DNA from: Ditylenchus dipsaci
Lineage: Eukaryota > Nematoda > Chromadorea > Rhabditida > Anguinidae
Assembly (NCBI GenBank): GCA_004194705.1
Contig: SADC01000125.1
Span: 124,001 to 188,000, forward strand
Direction: 5' to 3'
DNA: 64,000 nucleotides
Positions within the stretch are counted from its first letter, which is position 1. Every line of letters begins with the position of its first letter. This document shows, in pieces, positions 33,548 through 43,096 of this stretch. The translations under genes were made by a program, and so were the position numbers. The notes beneath the pieces were generated by a model that was given only the letters and a program-made list of their open reading frames with translations, was not told the origin of the DNA and did not search any database.

Positions 33548-33650
33548 TACCGTATTTCCTCTAATAGCAGCCCATGGGCTACTATTTTTCAACCCCCTCC
33601 TAGGAGGGGCTACTATTAGAGGGTGGGCTACTATTAGAGAAAATACGGTA
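33548..33650. repeat. TACCGTATTT MITE, copy word AGCAGCCCATGGGCT
   Basis: TACCGTATTTCCTCTAATAG at the left, CTATTAGAGAAAATACGGTA at the right. GGGCTACTATT occurs three times, next to a TTTTCAACCCC core. The shortest and clearest copy of the family. Confidence 0.92.
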
Positions 33651-33885
33651 ACTAAAAAAGGGCTAAGGCGAAAGGCCACTTCTGAGTACCATACAACTGG
33701 GTACCACATCGGGAGTACCCCCACCTGGAACCTTCACCCGGGGGGGGGGCGGTGATGGTTAGATGGCGGAGTTTGAGCAGACTATAGCCCCCTCCTCTTC
33801 ATATTTTTTTAGAAGCATTGTTTATTAAAAACATTATAAAACTCAAAAAACGGTGTATGTACAGGGTGGTCCAAATCTTTCGACA

Positions 33886-34075
33886 ACAGTCAAACCCCGA
33901 TTTAGTTGCGCCCTCGATTTAGTGCAAACCGCGATTTTAGTGCGACCCTGAGGTTGATGGACTTGGTCAAATTCTTTAAGTCTCGAAAGTGCAACCCCGA
34001 TTTAGTGCGACCCCTATTTAGTGAGACTTTTTTCCGGTCCCCAGGGTTCGCACTAAACGGGGTTTGACAGTTCAC
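33886..34075. repeat. pogo-like MITE, variable word CCCCGATTTAGTGCG
   Basis: ACAGTCAAACCCCGATTTAG at the left, CACTAAACGGGGTTTGACAG at the right; GATTTAGTGCGACCC repeats within. Confidence 0.75.
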
Positions 34076-34079
34076 GGCA

Positions 34080-35190
34080 GTTCAGTTCAAAGAATTCAGC
34101 TTGCTTTCGATGAACTGCCGTGAGAAAACTTTTCTGCTGAATATTATGCAAATCTTCAACGGGTCGGTAAAACATCATGTGTTTATTAAACAGAATAATC
34201 TCTAGGGGGGTCTTAGCAATCACCGTCGAATTTTTAGAGCCCCGAAATCCTGTTTTCCGAATTTCTCTGAAGCCAATTTTAGATTTCTTAAATACTTTCG
34301 ACTAACCTTATCTTGCAGCTTATTCAATGCAACTTCAGAAAAATGCGAAATATTTGTTACTGCGATAATTTAAACTTGAAATTGCACATAAAAATTTTAT
34401 TTTTCGTTTTTGAGAAAATTTAGAATAACATATATTGAATTTCGATTTTGACTAATTTAGAATCTATTGATAAGTTTGCAATGAATTTATTCACTTTGAA
34501 ATAAAAAATTTTTTGCAGAAAAGTTAGTTTTAGCCACCAAAATTGCAAAATAGCAACCCTCTATATTGCATCCACCTCTCTGTCGCATCTGCTTTTTCTA
34601 TTTGGTTTGGTTGGCCGGAAAATAAATTACCATTTATTCTGGTGATGCGGTTTCCTTCGTTTGATCAAAATCAACTTTTCCAATACTTTGGCGGTGGTCC
34701 ATGCGAAGTTGTGGCATAGCTGGGAGCGGTATCCTTGAGAAGGGTATTAAGTTTTCTTCAAGCTAATTTTTATTCTCTCGTGTATTTCTCCACATCCCCT
34801 CTCCTGCTCTTACTTCTTGTTTTTTCTTCCTACCTTGTCGATGTGTGATGTGCATGGCCGGATATTATTTGAATTAGTTAGAAACGGCAGGAATTACCAT
34901 AAAAATAAATGAAAAAATGTTTTGCATATTCATAAGGAGTCGTTAAATGAAAATTGACAAAGATAATTCATTTTCATACGAGTCCCAGGACACGGTTATT
35001 TCGTCATATATTTTTGACGTGTTCGTTAAAGTTTACTGATAGGTGACAAAACTTCCTTTTTTGACAGGAGGTGACGAAAGGTCCTGTTTTTTAGGAGGAG
35101 GTGACGAAACGTCACGGAACGCATTTTCCAGGCACTGGATAAAATAGAAATTAAGTGCGCACATTTCAGCAAAGAAAAATGACGAATTTT
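34080..35190. other. Intergenic, no gene recognised
   Basis: AT-rich DNA. Near 35040-35110 GACGAAACTTCC/GGAGGTGACGAAA-type units repeat a few times. No coding exon found. Confidence 0.5.
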
Positions 35191-35199
35191 TCTTGACCC

Positions 35200-35356
35200 A
35201 CACAATAACCCTCGCTTACAGTGACACCCCTCGGGACCCGCCATGCGGTGTCCACTATAGCGAGGGTGTCACTATGGCGAGGAAACAGTCTAAGACATTT
35301 TAATCAAAACATCAAATCGTCTATTAGGTGTCACTATAGCGAGGGTTGACTGCAGC
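35200..35356. repeat. MITE with ACCCTCGCT ends, word CTATAGCGAGGGTGTC
   Basis: AACCCTCGCTTACAGTGACA at the left, GTGTCACTATAGCGAGGGTT at the right, and two more internal copies of ACTATAGCGAGG/ACTATGGCGAGG. Confidence 0.7.
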
Positions 35357-35693
35357 TTTGAAAAATGTCGAGACAAAATGATAGACACCGCATTTTTTAA
35401 CTTTACTGGCCACACCTTTTGCTGACGAGGTATATAAACTAGCTTTACCACCACTCATAAGTTGTCAATAGTTTTGCCATCCATCTCCAAAGCTTTACTT
35501 CGGAGGTGATCCTTGATAGAATGAAAATTTCAGGCGATGGTGTTTTTAAGGTAAAATCCAGCTTACAAAATAGACAAACATAAAGAGACATAGTTTACTT
35601 CATTCAAGACACAGATTTAAGTCACTGACACCATATGCGGTGATTGAACATAAATAAATAGAGTCATCTCAAAGTATCACTTTAAGAGACAGT

Positions 35694-38600
35694 CTACTTC
35701 TGGGTGGAGTGCTCAGCATCATCCTTGCTTTCGGACTGATCTTCGGCTTCTTCGTCTTCTTCACCCTTGCTTTTGCTGTCATCGTCCTGGTTGCGAGCAA
35801 ATTCTGGGGAATCGTTACCTCGGTTGAAATTAAGTTTTTCTCATTACCAATGGCTTCCTCATTGCCAGCTTAAAAATATGGCTTGGTTAAAACATGAAAA
35901 TGTTGAAAATGGCAAAACCAACTACTCCCAGTACCAGAGTCAACATTTAGTAGGCTACAGTCGAAGCGTTACTGACAGAGAGATGGCTGTGTAAGTCTGA
36001 ATAAGAATTATATTAGATCGTTTTTCGACCATTTGAACACAAGAAATAACCTCCTGGAGGTCCCACATTAGACGATTCATCGGTTCTTGAGCGAGTAACT
36101 TGTTTTTTTCTAAAATGGCCAAATCGACACCATTCAGAGATTTAAAGAAATTGTGTTACCATGGGTGGCACACAAGTTCCAACAAAGAAAGTTCCAAATG
36201 AGGAATTCTCCAAACAGAAATTTCGGCTGTACTCGAAATTTAAGCGGCATTTTGCTAAGGGTCGATTTGCTAAGCGCGTCGGTTTGCCAAGAATTTTTTT
36301 TGCTAAGCGACAAATTGCTAAGAATTTTTTGTTTAAGGCGCCCATTTGCTAAGAATATATTTGCTAAGGCATTCTTTTCTTAAATCCCGGTTTGTTAAGA
36401 ACTTTTCTGCCTTTTTGTACTTTCCTTTTTCTCAATGATCTGGTAGGGGATTAGAGATTTTTCCGACGGTAATTTTCGCCGATTTTTTTTGTTTTTACTG
36501 ATTTCAATGTGAGATATAGGTAAATTGATATTTTCAGATTGTGTCAAAACTATCCCGAACCATTCTAAACCACCTCAAGTACCCTAAAACCACCCTAAAT
36601 ACCAAACAAACCCAAACCTGAAAGATTAAAATTTCTTAAAAAAAAAAATAAGCCATTTTTTCTAACTTAAAATTGTGTGGGGAATTGGGTTTGTCAAGCC
36701 AAAGTTGCGATTTTTACACACCCAACTTAATACCTGGGTGTAGGTATCACCTGACCAGGTGGATGCCCACCTGGATGTCTTAAAAATGAAAAAGTTCAAA
36801 TTGATAAAAAAAAAAATCTATTTTTTCCAACCAAAAAAATTTGTGAATAATGGACTTGATGAGACCAAAAGTGCGATTTCACCTACCCGATCCCAAATCT
36901 AGGGTTGAGTACCAACTGGACAGGTTGTTATCCAGGCACTCAAAGACTAAGGGGTATATTCACCCAAATAACCTGAAAGGTCAAAACGTTAGTCTTTTTA
37001 ATCTGAAATTACGGTAAAAATAAAGTGTGCACCCAGGTGGATTCGAACCAAGCATCCTCGGCGGTGGCTATCCAAGTGGTCGTCCACTTGGATCAAAAAA
37101 TTTTTTTTGCGTTTTCGGTTTCAAATCAATTTTTCTGCACTAATTCGAGCACCCTGAAAATGGTTTGACAGTGGTAAAATCACGTTTTATCAAGAAATTT
37201 TTGAGTTATCGTGAATTCTTGATTTTTGATAAATCAATCGTTAGCATAACTCTAAATTTATCGATAAAACGTGATTTTACCACTGTCAACCATCTTCAGC
37301 ATGCTCGAATTAGTGCAGAAAAATTGTTTTGGAAACCGAAAACGTAAAAAAAATTTTGATCAAGTGTGATGACTACTTGGATAGCCACCGCCGAGGATGC
37401 TGGTTCGCATCTACCTGGGGTATACCTTTTTTATTCGTAATTTTGAGGTGTTTACTTGGCGAAGAGGTCCATATACTCATCACCAAGGTTACTGGTTCGA
37501 ATCTCTCTGGTGCAATCAGTCCAGAGTAGGAGGACCCCGATTCAATTAAAACCGTTTTTAGAACATGATTTTGGATTGAACCGTTTGGTTTTAAGGTCTG
37601 TACCCCGAAATTAAGCCGAGCTGAAGAAGATGTAGCTTAACAAACAAGATCTTTATCAAAACAACTACTTAGCAAAAAAATTCTTAGCAAAACGACCATT
37701 AGCAAATTGGCGCTTAATTGTGAATTCTTAGCAAATTCGCGCTTTAAATTTTTTTCTTAGCAAAACGACCGCTTAGCAAATCGACCACTTAGCAAATCGC
37801 CGCTTAAATCGGGGTACAGCCGAAATTTCCATAGTTGAATTTTTGAACGAGGAATTCTCCAAACATGATTTTTTCAAGAGAGGAATTTTCCAAACAAGAC
37901 AATTTCAAACGAGGAATTTTCCCAAACAAGATTTATATGAAGTACGAAAATCAATGGGGAAAATCACTAATCCCGTTCAACCCAATATTTAACAACAGGG
38001 GGGACAAGGCAGTTTTTTTATGTTTTTTTGAAACATTTTAGATGTATCCAAACTACTTCAACCATCCCAAACCACTCCCAAATTATCCTTAATACTTTCA
38101 AAACCGCCCTAAATACCCCTAAACCGATACCAAACCTGAAAATAAAATTTTCTTAAAAATAAAACAAAATCATTTTATCATAGGCGAAATAGTGTGGGAA
38201 TCGTGTTTGACATGACCAAACATACGATTTCACCCACCCGAACCCGAATACCCGAGTTAGATACAGTGTTGTTTCGGCGCTAGCGCCGGCGCTGCCCCGG
38301 GAAAAAAACAGCGCCGGCGCTAGCGCCAATAAATAGTTTTGGTCGGTGCTGGCGCTAACAATTTTCGTCCTGGCGCTGGCCCCGGCGCTGTTTTTTCACC
38401 GAGTAGCTGAATTAAACGAGAGCTGAAAAAAAGGAACAAAAGAGGAAAGATACCTAAGGCCAGAGCGTAGGATGACAGCATCAACAGAGAAGAGAGCCAG
38501 AATTTTGTCATCTTCGCTCTGGCCTTAGGTATCTTCTCTCTTTTTGTTCCTTTTATTTCATCCCTCGGTTAATTTCAAACAGCTATTGGCTCCGGTTTTT

Positions 38601-41283
38601 TTCAAAATTGAACGGTCTAATATTGAAAAAGAACAATTATTCTTAATTTTAAGCTAAATCATCTGAATTTTTGTGCTTGCACTTTTTTTCATTTCTTTTG
38701 ATCTTTAAATTTCTTTCATTTATTTTCCTTGATCTTTTAGAGAGAAAAAATTTCTTAAGAGAGGATATTAAGAGAGGATTACAGCTTGCTGCTGAACCAA
38801 GCTTTCAACCTTTCTGAAGACTCAGTTTCAGTATCTTCTATAGCCCAATTACTCCAGATATTAGGTTATTTTTGGGTGCTTCTGTGATCTATTTCGGTTT
38901 CAGGAGGTCACAACTAAATGGATGGTTGCAATGCGTGCGGAGTTGCCAAATGCCACGATGGATGTGAGGACAACGCCATCCATTGCTTCAAAAAAAGTTA
39001 GACCGGTTCCAAGTGGTGGAGGCAAGGTGAAGCACGCGCGTGATGAGAAGAAGCTGGCTGAGCTGATACAAGAGATCGATCTCGAAGAAGCGCAAGAAAA
39101 TGTGTTTAATAAAAGATATCTCTAGAGTGTTGACGAGTTATGGGACCTGTTGTGGTTTGGGGCGGGGGACGCCCATTTTTACTGAATATTTATTTTAGTT
39201 TTTAGGTTGATCAAGTAGATTATTGGTGACCAGGGTGACAATAATCACCTTAATCAACGAAATTACTTATTTAACTATTCAATAGATTATCGATATAACC
39301 ATGACTGCTATAATCAACGAAAATCAATAAAAAGTAGTATAAATGAGCGTCCCCCTAAACCAGAACAAGTCCGAATTTTGTTGTGAAAAAAGGATTTACA
39401 GTCAAACCTCTCTACTATGGCACCCCCAAAAGTTCGTTCCCGCCTTGGGTCCGACCACTTTTTTACCTCGATTTTTGAAGGCTTTTACCATTTCTGTTTT
39501 GACAGTCTGGTCCCAAATATGTAAGGATTCCGATTTTGCCGATCGTTTTTCAGAATTATAAAGAAAATCTTCTAAAAAAGCAAAAACTCAGTTTAAAAAC
39601 AGAAATTTTGAATTTTCCTGTTTTTAAACTGAGTTTTTGCTTTTTTAGAAGAATTTTTTTATAATTCTGAAAAACGATCGGCAAAAATCGTAATCCTTAC
39701 AATATTTGGGACCAGACTGTCAAACAGAATGGATAAAAGACTTTGAAAATTCGGTTAAAAAAAGTGTCGGACCCAAGGCGGGAACGAACTTTTGGGGGTG
39801 CCATAGTAGAGAGGTTTGACTGTATGCGCGTATGCTACAATGCTTGAATATCTTCAGAATGTTGAAAAATAGAACCACACTCTCTAATAGAACCACACCC
39901 CCCAAGGGGGGTTGTGAAATAGAACCACATGTGGTTCTATTTGAGAGAATACGGTATTCGTTAATAATAAACGTGAAATACGAACACACATGTGGATAAA
40001 TATGTGTTGAACTAATCACATATTGTTCTTCTTTTTTTTTTTGTTAATAAAAAACTTAAACTTAACGACATCGTCCGTCAAAAGAAAACTATTGGCTAAA
40101 ACAGAAATTCGATTTAGAAAAAAAATTGATCTCGGCGCTGGAACAACACTCTTTTGTGTTGGTTTTCGAATTGTGTTACGTGGATAACATAAGCGAAACC
40201 ACCTGGTAACCTAGAGAGAAAAAATTTTTAAAAGTAAGAAATTTTACAAAACTCTTGAAAAACGGTTTATTTATATTTATAAGGAACTTTTATTTTGAAG
40301 CCATCTAGGATGGCATTCACCTGACCAGGAGGTACCTAAGCCCGGTATTGTGATTGGGCTAGTTAAACCGCAACTCAGGTCCTAGCGAACACGATTCCCA
40401 CACTATTTTGCCTATGATAAAAATGATTTGTTTTTATTTTTAAGAAATTTTTATTTTCAGGTTTGGTATCGGTTTAGGGCATTTAGGGCGGTTTGAAGGT
40501 ATTAAGGATAATTTGAGTGGTTTGGGATGGTTTTGAAGTAGTTTGGATACAATCTAAAATGTTTTCAAAAAACATAAAAACTGCCTTGGTCCCCCTTTGT
40601 TTAAATATTGGGTTGAACGGGATTAGTGATTTTCCCCATTGATATTTCGTACTTCATATAAATCTTGTTTGGAATATTCCTCGTTTGAAATTGTCTTGTT
40701 TGGAAAATTCCTCTCTTGAAAAAATCTTGTTTGGAGAATTCCTAGTTCGAAAAATTCAACTATGGAAATTTCTGTTCGGAGAATTTCTCGTTTGGAATTT
40801 GTGTGCCACCCGTTACCATCGTGAACATTTTTTGCTGGAGAAGCTCCCTTCTTAGCGATTTTTTGGGACCCTTTCATCAACATCCACTGTCTCATCAGCC
40901 GTTCGCTTGGAAGATGTAGAGGCTTGACAAGCGCCTTGAAAAATTTCAAATAGTTTAGAAGCATGAATTCCGATAAAATATAAAAAGTAACCGACTTGTG
41001 ACTTCATGCTGCGGTTGCATTGGAATCGACGAAGTAAGTGGCTCGGCAGCAAGCTCCTCTGAAGTAATCCTGTTACAATATTGTAATCCGGAAAATTCTT
41101 TGCTCGAATATTCTTCAGCGAGTTCATAAATTCTCGTCATATCAAGAATAGTGATAGCGTCATTGGCGGTTATGATCATCTTTCCATCACTTTGAAGACT
41201 TCGCAGCAGGTAAGAAGCTAGCCAGCGCGGTCAGCTTCTCTAAATTTCTAATCGCACGAAGAATCAGTTCGTAAAGAGCCATT
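35694..41283 (-). CDS. Unrecognised gene with acidic C-terminus, split by a hAT-like insertion
   Basis: Product not recognised. The start is likely ATG at 41283 (MALYELILRAIRNLEKLTAL), followed by SDGKMIITANDAITILDMTR, IYELAEEYSSKEFSGLQYC, an intron near 40990-40930, then SSKRTADETVDVDERVP and IAKKGASPAKNVHDGN up to the insertion at 40811. Coding resumes at 36162 with FFKSLNGVDLAILEKNKLLA, QEPMNRLMWDLQE, and the last exon codes SPEFARNQDDDSKSKGEEDE and AEHSTQK, stop at 35694. The N-terminal part is helical and the tail is strongly acidic, as in many nuclear proteins. Several one-base slips (near 41213, 40878 and 36145) are needed to keep the frame. Exon borders between 36090 and 35810 are uncertain. 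Confidence 0.5.
36220..37828. mobile_element. Nested word-array element, word TTTGCTAAG
   Basis: Starts CGGCTGTACTCGAAATTTAA and ends TTAAATCGGGGTACAGCCG (inverted). ATTTGCTAAG/CTTAGCAAAT recurs about a dozen times in the two halves. The interior holds further inverted arms (36540-37120 against 37140-37430). Confidence 0.7.
37030..37075 (-). other. tRNA-like B-box fragment in repeat
   Basis: On the minus strand GCTTGGTTCGAATCCACC contains a perfect RNA polymerase III B-box/T-loop (GGTTCGAATCC). The preceding GATAGCCACCGCCGAGGAT does not fold into a convincing full tRNA. Mirrored, with one change, near 37380-37430 on the plus strand. Probably a tRNA-derived SINE fragment. Confidence 0.35.
38905..39125 (+). 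CDS. Short coding-like exon carried inside the element, unrecognised
   Basis: After an acceptor (TTTCGGTTTCAG at about 38904) the frame reads EVTTKWMVAMRAELPN..., then KKVRPVPSGGGKVKHARDEK and KLAELIQEIDLEEAQENVFN, stop at 39123-39125. Its Lys/Glu-rich helical character is protein-like. It may be a captured host exon or a remnant of the element's own gene. Confidence 0.35.
39397..39824. repeat. pogo/Tigger-like foldback MITE, variable word CTCTACTATGGCACC
   Basis: TACAGTCAAACCTCTCTACT and AGTAGAGAGGTTTGACTGTA are exact inverses with about 200-nt arms meeting near 39610. Nested in the 36163-40811 element. Confidence 0.92.
39865..39956. repeat. TACCGTATTT MITE fragment, copy word ATAGAACCACA
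   Basis: ATAGAACCACA is repeated four times (twice inverted) and the right end TTGAGAGAATACGGTA is intact; the left terminus is missing. Confidence 0.75.
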
Positions 41284-41309
41284 TTGCTTAAATTTATGAA
41301 GCTTAACAA

Positions 41310-41567
41310 TTAAGTTAGATATTGTCGACACTTTATAACGGATACGAAGTGACCAAAATCAGCCCATCGTTTGTCAGGAAACGGCACAAAAACTTTCAAC
41401 CAACTTTCATCTATCAAACGCACCTTCAAGCTAAATAATTCTAGTTGCCTTGATACATGAGAAATCACAATGTTGCACATCTTTGAAGACAGCATCAATA
41501 AATTCTTCGAGTCGTAGACATTCAGATAGCGAATAATTTCTAGGTAAGTTTCATTAGGAATGATCAT
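41310..41567 (-). CDS. F-box protein (short or 5' part of a longer one)
   Basis: F-box proteins recruit substrates to SCF ubiquitin ligases through Skp1. The frame from ATG at 41567 reads MIIPNETYLEIIRYLNVYDS, KNLLMLSSKMCNIVISHVSR, then LKVRLIDESWLKVF... and stops at 41310. IPNETYLEIIRYLNVYDSKN has the F-box spacing (IPxExxxxIxxYLxxxDxxx). It ends only 27 nt before the next ATG on the same strand and in the same frame, so it could be the N-terminal part of that gene with a miscalled base or a very short intron. Expanded F-box families are typical of nematodes. Confidence 0.55.
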   Translation of the reverse strand: MIIPNETYLEIIRYLNVYDSKNLLMLSSKMCNIVISHVSRQLELFSLKVRLIDESWLKVFVPFPDKRWADFGHFVSVIKCRQYLT

Positions 41568-41649
41568 AATTTCAGCCTTAGTTGCTACTTGCAAGTCGGT
41601 GTGGATAGTTTCTTTTATTTTAGTCAAAAGAAATAAAATACGCAAAAGC

Positions 41650-43090
41650 TTATTTTATGAAAAATAATTATTGCCCACTGTCAATCAAAATTCAACACAA
41701 TGCACAGCATTACAGCAAACTAATGATAACGCAAACCTAGTCTATCAGTCAGCAACGCCGAAGTTGTTATTATCAAATCAAATTTCATAAAGTATTTTGT
41801 GGAGTTTGTGAGAATATTCTTTGTCCCAGGCAGTTAGGCACTTTACTATCAGTGGTGTATAATTGCTATTTTATGGCTCTAGCTCTGAGTTTTTTATATT
41901 TGTGCTCTGGCTCCGGTTCTGACGTTTATAAAATTTCGCTCGGCTCGGAGCCATAGTGACCGCGTTTTAGAATTTCTAAAATTTACTAGTTCTGTTTCGA
42001 CAGTCCGGCTGCAAATATCGTCAGGATAAGAGTGACGGCTTTTATCGAAATTCGACTATAGCCCGGCTAGCCCCTTCCCCCCTCCTGAGTGTGCATATGG
42101 GTATACAGAATAGGGTGATTAGGGGATATGAGATGGATGAATTTTTATTAAAATTTCCAAATACGATAGAGGCGCCGATAGGCGCCTGTTGTCCCTAATA
42201 GTAAGATAAAATAAAAAATAGTTCGAAAAGCAGCACAGATATATTTGAGGAAAAACATGACAAAGTGGCATCAACACAGCGACACTGCCGACAAAGCATC
42301 TTTTTCGTGATGTGCGATTTACATCGTATTTTTCCTAGTCGTAATTCACAAACTGTCTTCTTTGAGTTAAATTCATAAAAGCGTTCATTTCTTTAGTGTC
42401 GAAATTTACAAAACCGTTGTTCTTTTTTTGTGGTGGAGATTATAAAGGCGTCTTTTTTGCTGTCACAGTATTCATGAAAGCTTTCTTTGTGTAAGCGTTT
42501 TTTGTAATTATTTGTAATCTATTTCAAGGGTCTCGAAAGGTATTCGACATATGTTTGCAAAAGATGGTTGAAAATTAGGCTTGAACACAAACATACACTA
42601 AAATATTGGCTAAAATCCACCATCTGCAATTTTGAGAGACTCAAAACTTTTTTAAAGCCACCTCAATTCTACAATTTTGTGCTTAAAAGAGAGCTAAAAT
42701 ATTGTTTTTGAGGGTTCCGGAAAGATATCCGACATATGTTTGCAAAAAATGGCTAAAAATTGGGCTGTAAAACAATAAATTCTTAAATAGCGTGACCCCC
42801 CGTCCCAAATATATATAGATATTTATTATGGGTTTTTGGGCACTTATTTAGTGGTGGGTCCGCATTTTTCGATTTTTCGTAAATCACGTTTAAACGTCTC
42901 CTCAGTGATTCTTATACGCCGAGAACGATAAAAAATTGTTTTGTTTCATACAAAATACGATTTCGAAAAAAAAAATTCAATTTTCAAAGCCCAAATTTTT
43001 AAACTCTCTGTTATTAAACTTAAATCTGATTGTATGTATTTCTGAATTTCGACTCCAATTTATTGGTAAATTCATTTACAAAGTGAAATA
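41650..43090. other. Intergenic, no gene recognised
   Basis: AT-rich DNA between the F-box frame and the 3' end of the synthase. A TTTGCTCTGGCTCCGG-type word patch lies near 41880-41960. No coding exon found. Confidence 0.5.
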
Positions 43091-43096
43091 AAAATT

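Larger units (their letters stand above)
38264..40151. mobile_element. Probable nested hAT-like element, word GGCGCTAGCGCC
   Basis: Starts CAGTGTTGTTTCGGCGC; the right end GGCGCTGGAACAACACT is its inverse with changes. The palindromic word GCGCCGGCGCTAGCGCC occurs several times at the left end. No target duplication could be confirmed, so the right boundary is tentative. Confidence 0.5.
36163..40811. mobile_element. 4.65-kb hAT-like composite element with perfect 8-bp TSD
   Basis: Starts GGGTGGCACACAAGTTCC and ends GGAATTTGTGTGCCACCC (inverted, one mismatch). Perfect target duplication GTTACCAT at 36155-36162 and 40812-40819. The ends carry repeated GAGGAATTCTCCAAACA-type words, extending inward at 37850-37935 and 40640-40790; the next 250-300 nt (near 37960-38220 and 40350-40610) are also inverted. 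No transposase frame is evident, so it is non-autonomous. It contains other insertions and sits in what reads as a coding exon of the minus-strand gene. Confidence 0.85.
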
